A DNA stretch of 19,258 nucleotides from JARDZI01 sp041639705 (GTDB lineage: Bacteria; Bacillota; Clostridia; Clostridiales; Caloramatoraceae): the NCBI GenBank assembly GCA_041639705.1, contig JBEQBT010000035.1, positions 1 to 19,258 of the forward strand, written 5' to 3'. A program made the translations under genes and the position numbers. A model generated the notes under the pieces. The model searched no databases. It was not told the DNA's origin and saw only the letters and a list, made by a program, of their open reading frames with translations. This document shows positions 1-5,807 of this stretch, piece by piece (positions within the stretch are counted from its first letter, which is position 1; every line of letters begins with the position of its first letter).

Positions 1-551
1 ATAATCTGCTGCCCTGTCTTTTGATCAAGAGCTCCTGTAGGCTCATCTGCCAATAAAATTGTTGGCTCTGTTACAACGCTCCTGGCAATTGCAACACGCT
101 GCATTTGGCCACCTGAAAGCTGGTTGGGATAGTTTCTCATTTTATCTTTAAGTCCAACTCTCTCAAGCATTGCAGTTGCTATTTGTTTACGCTCATGTGC
201 TGAAACACCAGCATATATAAGTGGTAGTTCCACATTTTCCAGGGTATTAAGCCTAGGTAGCAGCTGGAAGGATTGAAATACAAAGCCAATAGCACGATTT
301 CTAATCCTTGCAAGTTCCTTTTCATCTAAATCCTCTACATCCTCACCACTTAATACATATTTACCACTTGTCGGCACATCTAGGCACCCTATAATGTTCA
401 TAAGTGTTGATTTACCAGAACCAGATGGACCGAGTATGGATATAAACTCCCCCACATTTATTTTAAGATTGACATTGTTAAGCACAATCTGCTCCTCACC
501 ACCAAGATAGTAGCACTTAACTATGTTCTGCATATTTAGGATTTCCTTCAT
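1..551 (-). CDS. ABC transporter ATP-binding protein (MacB/YknY/LolD type), 3' end cut by window
   Basis: This is the ATPase of an export-type ABC transporter of the MacB/YknY/LolD family, which powers an integral-membrane permease at the inner face of the membrane. About 183 residues are visible. They include Walker A GPSGSGKS near residue 38, the Q-loop stretch FVFQSFQLLPRLNTLENV, the signature LSGGQMQRVA, and Walker B ILLADEPTGALD just before the left edge. The C-terminal H-loop lies outside the window. The ATG overlaps the stop of the adaptor gene (ATGA at 548-551), so the two are translationally coupled. Adaptor, ATPase, then permease is the expected order (compare B. subtilis yknXYZ), so a FtsX/MacB-type permease is predicted just beyond position 1. 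The substrate cannot be inferred; macrolides, peptides and lipids are all known for the family. Confidence 0.95.
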   Translation of the reverse strand, partial: MKEILNMQNIVKCYYLGGEEQIVLNNVNLKINVGEFISILGPSGSGKSTLMNIIGCLDVPTSGKYVLSGEDVEDLDEKELARIRNRAIGFVFQSFQLLPRLNTLENVELPLIYAGVSAHERKQIATAMLERVGLKDKMRNYPNQLSGGQMQRVAIARSVVTEPTILLADEPTGALDQKTGQQI

Positions 552-1462
552 TGACCGTTACCTCCAGTAGTACTAGTGTTACTATTATCAATGTTTCCTC
601 TTCCCATGCCTCCTGGTCCAAAACTTGTTCCACTTTCCTTATTAGCCACTAATATAGTATCACTTATTGCAGCGCCACTCTTAACCTCAACAGTTACACC
701 ATCATTAATACCTGTTGTAATTTCCTTTTTTGTTGCATTACCTTTTTCATCTTTAATAAATACATATGGCTTGTTATTATCATCAAAACTAATTGACGAC
801 ATTGGAAGGGTTACAATGCCCTTAACACTTTGGTTTAACACCTTAGCCTCTGCAGACATCCCTACCTTTACTGACTCATCCTTCTCAAGAGAAATTATTG
901 CAGTAAAAAATGTTACACCATTTAAATAAGTTCCCTCCTTTGAGATTTCAACAATTTTCCCGGTCACATTCTTTGAAATTGCATGAATGGTTACAGCTGC
1001 TTCCTTATCCTTTTCGATGGCTTTCAGGTCATACTCATCAACCTGTACCTTTAGCTGCAGACTAGAATAATCTACTATATCCATTAACTTTCCACCTGAC
1101 ATCACCTGGGCATTTTCCTCAACATAGATATTTGAAATCTCCCCATCAATCTTTGACTTTATTTTTTCACCAGTTGAAGTTTCTAAAAGCACATCGTCCT
1201 TCTTAACTGTTTGTCCAACCTCAACCTTTATATTTTTAACCTGCATAATTCTATCTGCTAATACTGATTGTTTGTTTTTTGCCTCAACACTACCGGAAAA
1301 GCTGTAGTATGTTGTAATATCGCCCTTAGTCGGGATTATCTCTGTATAGTTTGAGTTACTTGTTTTAAATAATCTTGGTATTAGGAGAACCCCAACCAGA
1401 ATTACAATTATTGCACCAGTAACTATCTTTTTTTTCGATTTCTTCTTTGTTTTGACACTCAT
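548..1462 (-). CDS. Efflux membrane-fusion adaptor (MacA/YknX/HlyD family), short form
   Basis: 304 residues. A lysine-rich cytoplasmic N-terminus is followed by one membrane anchor (about residues 14-33) and then an extracellular adaptor. The lipoyl halves sit around residues 65-115 (VEVGQTVKKDDVLLE, then KIDGEISNIYVEENAQV), followed by a beta-barrel and a membrane-proximal domain. The tail is rich in Gly, Asn and Ser (GPGGMGRGN...). It should link the ABC permease to the cell surface. The two lipoyl halves are joined almost directly, so the long helical hairpin typical of MacA is absent; this also explains a length below the 370-380 residues usual for MacA/YknX. The start has a strong ribosome site (AGGAGG, 1472-1477). 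The stop overlaps the ATPase start. It is the first gene of the operon, behind a promoter with direct repeats at 1507-1526. Confidence 0.93.
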   Translation of the reverse strand: MSVKTKKKSKKKIVTGAIIVILVGVLLIPRLFKTSNSNYTEIIPTKGDITTYYSFSGSVEAKNKQSVLADRIMQVKNIKVEVGQTVKKDDVLLETSTGEKIKSKIDGEISNIYVEENAQVMSGGKLMDIVDYSSLQLKVQVDEYDLKAIEKDKEAAVTIHAISKNVTGKIVEISKEGTYLNGVTFFTAIISLEKDESVKVGMSAEAKVLNQSVKGIVTLPMSSISFDDNNKPYVFIKDEKGNATKKEITTGINDGVTVEVKSGAAISDTILVANKESGTSFGPGGMGRGNIDNSNTSTTGGNGQ

Positions 1463-1494
1463 CTTGATTACCTCCTAAATTGTAATGAGTTGAT

Positions 1495-1526
1495 TATAAA
1501 ACTTGTATATGAACTCAATATGAACT
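1495..1526 (-). promoter_or_regulatory. Promoter with 11-bp-spaced direct repeats ahead of the efflux operon
   Basis: On the minus strand a perfect -10 (TATAAT, 1495-1500) lies about 30 nt upstream of the adaptor start. Where the -35 should be (1518-1523) the match is poor (TCATAT). Instead, two perfect copies of AGTTCATAT occupy 1507-1515 and 1518-1526, offset by 11 bp, about one helical turn. Same-face direct repeats over a weak -35 are the usual layout for OmpR/PhoB-type response regulators. That reading is inference; no two-component genes are in the window. Confidence 0.5.
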
Positions 1527-1552
1527 TATATTTTATTTTAAGATTTACATAG

Positions 1553-1753
1553 AGTGCTGCACAGTATAGCATTATAGGCCAAATGAATGGCAGGAGTAAT
1601 TTTAAGGATGCCAAGCATGTTTCAACACAGATTGTTGTTTTTGCCTTTTTGATTGGATGTATTACAGCTCCGTTACTTTATTTATTAGCCTTTCCTGTAT
1701 CCAGTGGAGTCACCCTCAAATATCCAATAATGTATTTTTATATATTGCTTTAA
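1553..1753 (+). pseudogene. Fragment of a multi-spanning membrane transporter, possibly MATE family
   Basis: An open frame after the TAG at 1550-1552, with the first ATG at 1583 and a stop at 1751-1753, encodes a short protein-like segment. It contains NFKDAKHVSTQIVVFAFLIG and a following hydrophobic stretch, then SSGVTLKYPIMYFYILL. The pattern of a short charged loop (FKDAKHVSTQ) before a hydrophobic helix resembles an early loop of MATE efflux proteins, but it is far too short to be a transporter. There is no convincing ribosome site. The same frame reads on after the stop for a further 26 codons (KRILGETINKGAQ). I read it as a gene relic between two minus-strand units; the family assignment is tentative. 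Confidence 0.35.
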
Positions 1754-1830
1754 ATTCACCTGTTTTGCCTTTTTCACAAAAGGATCTTAGGAGAAACGAT
1801 CAATAAAGGCGCACAATGCTTAAAACACTT

Positions 1831-1894
1831 ATAAAATGCCACATCCACCTTTGAAGGTTTTTCAAAACCTTCAAAGGTGGATGTGGCATTTTAT
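1831..1894 (-). terminator. 31-bp perfect hairpin terminator downstream of the helicase
   Basis: The arms at 1831-1861 and 1864-1894 are exact inverse complements of 31 nt separated by only 2 nt. The hairpin lies 20 nt after the helicase stop codon and ends in a T-rich run on both strands, so it can terminate in either direction. The stem is unusually long and perfect for an intrinsic terminator. Confidence 0.8.
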
Positions 1895-1913
1895 ATTTTA
1901 TTTGCTTTTCTTA

Positions 1914-3158
1914 TTATTTTTTCCTAAAATAATTGTTTTGATGTGGTTTCTCTCCAGATGTTTTCTTTTTAACGTCCTTATTTTTCACTTCAATTGAAGT
2001 GCCTTTTGACTTATTTGAATTACCAATAGGATAAGGATGATCCTTAATCATTGGTATTGCTTTTGATATAGTCTTTTCAATAGCTTTGAGATATTCTCTT
2101 TCTTCCTCGTCACAAAAGGAAAGTGCAACTCCTCCTGCTCCAGCCCTTCCAGTACGTCCAATTCTATGAACATAGGTTTCGGGCACTTCCGGCAAATCAA
2201 AGTTTATTACAAGAGGTAATTCTTCTATGTCAATACCCCTTGCGGCTATATCAGTTGCTACTAAGACTCTTATTTTCTTTTCCTTAAAATTACTTAAAGC
2301 AAGCTGTCTTGCATTCTGTGATTTATTTCCATGAATAGCTTGTGTCTCTATTCCAGCTTTAACAAGTTCCTCTGTTATTTTATTTGCACCATGTTTTGTT
2401 CGAGAAAATACAAGTACAGAATCAACAGATTTATTCTTTAGCAGGTGGATAAGCAAAGCTCTCTTGTTTCTTTTTTCAACTAAATACACTGATTGCCTAA
2501 TTGTATCAATAGTGGATGAAACAGGAGTCACTTCTACCCTTACCGGTTTTAAGAGAATAGAATCTATAAGCTTTGAAATTTCCCGAGGCATGGTGGCAGA
2601 GAATAACATATTCCTCCTGTTCTTTGGAAGCTTTGCTATAATTCTCTTTACATCATGTCCCATCCCCATATCAAGCATTCGGTCTGCCTCATCAAGTACA
2701 AAATACTCTATATGTTGCAGACTTATAAATTTTTGCTGCATTAAATCTAGCAGCCTGCCAGGTGTAGCAATTAAAATATCTACTCCTGACTTTATTGCAT
2801 CTGTTTGAGGATTTTGTGAAACTCCACCGAAAATAACAGTATTCTTTAATCCCGTATATTTTCCATAGGCAGTAAAGCTTTCACCAATCTGAATAGCTAA
2901 TTCTCTAGTTGGAGCTAATACTAATGCTTTAATGGAAACAGGTCCCTTTTCAGCGACCTGTTCACTATAAAGGAGCTGCAATATAGGTATAGCAAAAGCT
3001 GCTGTTTTACCAGTGCCTGTCTGGGCACATCCTTCCAAATCATTTCCTTCTAGTATTATCGGAATAGCTCGTTCCTGTATAGGTGTAGGATTTATATATC
3101 CTTCTCTTTTTAGAGCTCTTAAAATAGGTTCAATAATATTTAAATCTTCAAATAACAT
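1914..3158 (-). CDS. DEAD-box ATP-dependent RNA helicase
   Basis: 414 residues: a standard two-domain RNA helicase core with a basic tail. Visible motifs in order are the Q motif PTPIQERAIP (24-33), motif I AQTGTGKT (45-52), Ia PTRELA, Ib TPGR, motif II VLDEADRM, motif III SAT, motif V DIAARGID and motif VI HRIGRTGR. The last 35 or so residues are rich in Lys, Ser and Asn (KSKGTSIEVKNKDVKKK...), a likely RNA-binding tail. It should unwind RNA duplexes in ribosome assembly or mRNA turnover. The length and tail fit RhlE/CshA-like bacterial helicases; the exact subgroup is unclear. The start has an AAGGAG ribosome site. It lies downstream of a cold-shock protein gene with a terminator between them, so it probably has its own promoter. 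The pairing suggests a role in cold growth. Confidence 0.96.
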   Translation of the reverse strand: MLFEDLNIIEPILRALKREGYINPTPIQERAIPIILEGNDLEGCAQTGTGKTAAFAIPILQLLYSEQVAEKGPVSIKALVLAPTRELAIQIGESFTAYGKYTGLKNTVIFGGVSQNPQTDAIKSGVDILIATPGRLLDLMQQKFISLQHIEYFVLDEADRMLDMGMGHDVKRIIAKLPKNRRNMLFSATMPREISKLIDSILLKPVRVEVTPVSSTIDTIRQSVYLVEKRNKRALLIHLLKNKSVDSVLVFSRTKHGANKITEELVKAGIETQAIHGNKSQNARQLALSNFKEKKIRVLVATDIAARGIDIEELPLVINFDLPEVPETYVHRIGRTGRAGAGGVALSFCDEEEREYLKAIEKTISKAIPMIKDHPYPIGNSNKSKGTSIEVKNKDVKKKTSGEKPHQNNYFRKK

Positions 3159-3241
3159 TTTTCTCCTTTTTAAGTGACTGTCAATTCTATGCTTTATTTC
3201 TATTAATCAAATTGATCCCACTGTTTATTATTTCTACACAT

Positions 3242-3278
3242 TTTTAATATAAGACAATACCTTTGTCTTATATTAAAA
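3242..3278 (-). repeat. 16-bp inverted repeat in the helicase leader
   Basis: Arms 3242-3257 and 3263-3278 are perfect 16-nt inverse complements around a 5-nt loop. The hairpin is AT-rich and has no T-run after it on the minus strand, so it does not look like a terminator. It lies about 85 nt upstream of the helicase start. It may be a leader hairpin affecting RNA stability or temperature response; its function is unproven. Confidence 0.55.
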
Positions 3279-3295
3279 TTAAATTGCAAGCAATT

Positions 3296-3329
3296 AAAAA
3301 CCCCTTAAATAGGTTACCTATTTAAGGGG
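3296..3329 (-). terminator. Rho-independent terminator of the cold-shock gene
   Basis: Arms 3301-3314 and 3316-3329 are complementary over 14 bp (CCCCTTAAATAGGT and its inverse). They are followed on the minus strand by TTTTT (3296-3300). The hairpin begins 11 nt after the stop codon of the cold-shock gene. Confidence 0.92.
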
Positions 3330-3340
3330 TAAAATATTCA

Positions 3341-3541
3341 TTATTTAGTAATAGTAATATTTTCTGCTTGAGGTCCTTTTGGGCCTTTTACTACATCATA
3401 AGAAACTTTTTGACCTTCATCAAGTGATTTGTAACCATCTGACTGTATTTGAGAAAAATGTGCAAAAACATCTGTTCCATCTTCTCCTGTAATAAAACCA
3501 AATCCTTTTTCTGAATTAAACCATTTTACTGTACCATTCAT
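3341..3541 (-). CDS. Cold-shock protein (CspA family)
   Basis: 66 residues, the standard length for a single cold-shock domain. RNP1 appears as KGFGFIT and RNP2 as VFAHFSQI, preceded by GTVKWFNSEK. It is a five-stranded OB-fold RNA/ssDNA chaperone acting in the cytoplasm. The start has a GGAGGT site about 10 nt upstream. A leader of roughly 140 nt from the predicted promoter (3689-3717) carries a hairpin at 3614-3633; long structured leaders are characteristic of cspA genes. The gene is probably monocistronic because a strong terminator follows. The paralogue letter (A, B, C and so on) cannot be assigned. Confidence 0.97.
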   Translation of the reverse strand: MNGTVKWFNSEKGFGFITGEDGTDVFAHFSQIQSDGYKSLDEGQKVSYDVVKGPKGPQAENITITK

Positions 3542-3613
3542 ATAATTTATACCTCCGAAATTTTATTATTCTTAAACTCATTGTAATAACTCACCAATAA
3601 AATCTTGACATCA

Positions 3614-3633
3614 ACATACTATATTTAGTATGT
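3614..3633 (-). repeat. Hairpin in the cold-shock gene leader
   Basis: ACATACTA and TAGTATGT pair over 8 bp around a TATT loop, inside the predicted 5' leader of the cold-shock gene. It may take part in temperature-dependent folding of the leader; this is inference. Confidence 0.4.
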
Positions 3634-3688
3634 GCTAATTAAAATATATTTGTGCAGCATTATTTACCATCAATTTAAGTTCTTATTA

Positions 3689-3717
3689 AGAGTAACACAT
3701 TTTAATATATAATGCAA
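3689..3717 (-). promoter_or_regulatory. Candidate promoter of the cold-shock gene
   Basis: On the minus strand TTGCAT (3712-3717) and TACTCT (3689-3694) are separated by 17 nt. The -35 is good and the -10 moderate. Transcription from here would give a leader of about 140 nt, fitting a cspA-type gene. Confidence 0.4.
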
Positions 3718-3812
3718 GTTATTACAAATTATAAAAGTCATATTTGTAGCTTTACAATTATTCTTTGGATAATATCTTTCAAAAATGCAATTGTATTGAA
3801 CAATCTATTTCG

Positions 3813-3958
3813 CTACTTTTTTACTGGATTTCTAGTCTGTGCTACTGCTGCAACTATTTGTGCACTTCGAAGACCTGATTCATTTGAAAACAATCCCCTT
3901 CAAACTCCATATCTCATTTTGAACCTACAAATCCTCCTATCGCTATTTGAGCAGTGAA
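3813..3958 (-). pseudogene. Fragment of a sodium:alanine symporter (AGCS family)
   Basis: Minus-strand translation gives IAIGGFVGS in one frame (from about 3946), then in the next frame MRYGV, an in-frame TGA, and RGLFSNESGLRSAQIVAAVA followed by QTRNPVKK and a stop at 3813-3815. The motif RG(L/V)FSNE(A/S)G-GSA-I-AAAA-T-NPV is a hallmark of AGCS amino acid:cation symporters such as AlsT. Only about 50 residues of a roughly 450-residue protein remain, with at least one frameshift and two stops, so it is a dead relic. The plus-strand frame across it is an antisense shadow. It directly adjoins the hairpin module at 4042-4135, which may mark the event that destroyed the gene. Confidence 0.75.
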
Positions 3959-4041
3959 ACTGATTGAAATATAATTCTAGTATATATTTTATGCTTGGCA
4001 TTTATTCAAAGATAATCATTAATTTAATTTATTGCAGTGAA

Positions 4042-4146
4042 CTCGTTCAGCTAAAGCTGAACATCGAGACTTCAGGTGGGGACTCTACCCCACCTGAAGC
4101 ACAAAGTGGAAACTCCACCTTATAGAAGGTGGAGTCTTAGAAATGG
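4042..4146 (+). mobile_element. Three-hairpin module resembling the right end/omega-RNA of an IS200/IS605 TnpB element
   Basis: Three hairpins lie in tandem: GTTCAGCT/AGCTGAAC (4045-4062, with CTC/GAG able to extend it), a perfect 12-bp stem CTTCAGGTGGGG with its inverse (4070-4099, 6-nt loop), and a 10-bp stem ACTCCACCTT/AAGGTGGAGT (4112-4135, ATAG loop). The third competes with an alternative hairpin GTGGA-AAC-TCCAC (4106-4118). The series of GC-rich hairpins in otherwise AT-rich DNA, with this type of sequence, resembles the 3' end of clostridial IS605-family tnpB loci, which encodes the TnpB guide-RNA scaffold. No tnpA or tnpB is present, so it is an element remnant or a non-autonomous derivative. 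The identification rests on memory of such ends and needs a database match. Confidence 0.45.
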
Positions 4147-4148
4147 AT

Positions 4149-4181
4149 AAAATAGGTCTAGTATTTCTACTGACCTATTTT
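4149..4181 (-). terminator. Terminator overlapping the stop codon of the B12-mutase gene
   Basis: AAAATAGGTC (4149-4158) pairs with GACCTATTTT (4172-4181), with inner pairing AGTA/TACT around a 4-nt loop. On the minus strand the stem includes the last four codons and the TAG of the gene and ends in TTTT. Translation to the stop would disturb the stem, an unusual arrangement. Confidence 0.7.
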
Positions 4182-5807
4182 GATTTGCAAAAGCTCTTTC
4201 AATCTTTCACTTTCCGTTACTTCTCTCCCAAGTATTTTAGAGTAAGCCAGGCACTTACCATCAATAAGCCTTGTCTCTAGAGTGCCCTTTGCATTTTCAT
4301 TTCCCCTTAGATGTGGTGCATCAATAATTCCACGCTTTATTATATCTGTCAAAACAGTTGGGTCACTGTAGGGGTCATTGCTTTCAGTATACATTCTACC
4401 GATGGTGTCTAGTAAAAAATGTGCCTCATCAATAAGCTCCTGCTTCCTTTTACATACATCCTCATCCCGGCTCATATCAACCATTCCATTTAAGCAAGAG
4501 CGAATAACACCCCTTACTATCTTCGTGCTTTCAATAACCTCCCTAGGAAGTGCTGCATGGTCTGCTTCACTGAAGCCTACTACATGCACAATGTGTGGTT
4601 TTATACTCATGGCCAGATATGTAGATGCAGCAACCTGCCCCTTTGCTACATTCAAATCGCTACTAAGACTTGCCAAACCTGCCCTTACCTGCCTGTAAGT
4701 TTTAAAGCTGCTATCCTCCAGTGATTCAATGAGTTCAATTTTTGCAAGCATTTTCGCCAAGTCCATACTATGGTACAGGGCTGGAGGTACATTGAACATA
4801 TACTGTGCTATATAATGTTTTACTCCCATTTTTTTAGCATTATATGCTGCCAGATATGCCATTACAATACCAATAGTATCATGTGCATCCCTTAGGCTCC
4901 AATGATGAGCTTCGTTTACTTCAATGGGAATGTTTTGTTTTGCGTGCCAATTCATTAGTTGCTGACTTTCAATAATAGACTCCTTCACTTGCCTTGTGCC
5001 TCTTCCATCCAGTACATTATACCAACACAAAGGTACTGCACACCATGCATTATGTATTGAATTTATCAAAACTTCTGCGAACTTAAACACATCAGCTGTT
5101 CCACTGTAGCATCTTAGGAGGGGAAAATTCCCTCTCCTTGATGCATCATACAACTTGGACAAGTCCTCGATGCTTCTAATTGGCACTCCTCCTGCTCCAT
5201 CCATATCATGGTTCATTTTCTCAGGTGTAAAGAAGAACTGCTGTGTATTCTGATCAGGGCCAATTGAGATAACATCAAGAGTTTTAGATTCTGCAATACT
5301 TTTAATTCCTTCAACTGTATCCTCAAAGGAGGGCAGACCAAAATGATGCCTCAGTACAGGATATGGATATTTACTTTCAATCCTGTCAATAATGTTATCC
5401 GGATAGAAATCTGCTGTTTTCTTCTGCTTACTTCCCCTCAAATATTTAATTACATCATCAATATCTTCTGTTCCATCAAATATTTTAGAAAAATAATGAA
5501 ATTTATGAGCTTCCTCAGCCACAGGCTTAGTTCCACCAAAAATCCAAAGACAGTCAGTAAGGTTTTTTTCATAAATATATATTTCTAATTCCTTCAATAT
5601 TGGTATTACGTTTTGTGGGGTTAATCGATATCCTACAGCAACTACATCAGGTTTTATCTCCAGAACTTTTTCTATAAGCTTATTTGTACTTACCGCAGCT
5701 CCAAGAAAAGTAGTCTCATTCCCTTCCTGCTCTGCAAGGTGTAGAAAGTTTATTACTCCCCCAACGTGTACGCAATTGCCAATAGCTGCCCCCACATACT
5801 TTTTCAT
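4167..5807 (-). CDS. Cobalamin-binding, mutase-like fusion protein (B12 domain plus TIM-barrel-like domain)
   Basis: 546 residues. The N-terminal 130 or so fit a B12-binding Rossmann domain: CVHVGG (12-17) aligns with the DxHxxG base-off motif with His14 as the cobalt ligand, YRLT replaces the SxL motif, and IFGGTKP supplies the glycine motif. The remainder (about 150-546) looks like a catalytic barrel distantly resembling glutamate/methylaspartate mutase E subunits (RCYSGTADVFKFAE, VNEAHHWSLRDAHDTIG, AQYMFNVPPALYHSMD). Glutamate mutase normally has separate S and E subunits; here both appear in one chain with the B12 domain first. The Asp of DxHxxG is Cys here. The start overlaps the stop of the dehydrogenase gene by one base (TAATG), with GGGGTGG upstream. 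A carbon-skeleton rearrangement on the dehydrogenase's substrate or product is my inference; a corrinoid methyltransferase role is the alternative. Confidence 0.8.
   Translation of the reverse strand: MKKYVGAAIGNCVHVGGVINFLHLAEQEGNETTFLGAAVSTNKLIEKVLEIKPDVVAVGYRLTPQNVIPILKELEIYIYEKNLTDCLWIFGGTKPVAEEAHKFHYFSKIFDGTEDIDDVIKYLRGSKQKKTADFYPDNIIDRIESKYPYPVLRHHFGLPSFEDTVEGIKSIAESKTLDVISIGPDQNTQQFFFTPEKMNHDMDGAGGVPIRSIEDLSKLYDASRRGNFPLLRCYSGTADVFKFAEVLINSIHNAWCAVPLCWYNVLDGRGTRQVKESIIESQQLMNWHAKQNIPIEVNEAHHWSLRDAHDTIGIVMAYLAAYNAKKMGVKHYIAQYMFNVPPALYHSMDLAKMLAKIELIESLEDSSFKTYRQVRAGLASLSSDLNVAKGQVAASTYLAMSIKPHIVHVVGFSEADHAALPREVIESTKIVRGVIRSCLNGMVDMSRDEDVCKRKQELIDEAHFLLDTIGRMYTESNDPYSDPTVLTDIIKRGIIDAPHLRGNENAKGTLETRLIDGKCLAYSKILGREVTESERLKELLQIKIGQ

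Noticed and set aside
576..929. Plus-strand 117-codon open frame
   Set aside because: Antisense to the adaptor gene, no ribosome site, composition of a reverse-strand shadow.
2464..2808. Plus-strand 114-codon open frame
   Set aside because: Lies entirely antisense to the conserved core of the DEAD-box helicase.
3712..3957. Plus-strand 81-codon open frame
   Set aside because: No ribosome site, and the opposite strand carries the recognisable AGCS relic, so this is its shadow.
4378..4698. Plus-strand frames within the B12-protein gene (also 5343-5588)
   Set aside because: Antisense shadows of a well-supported 546-residue gene.
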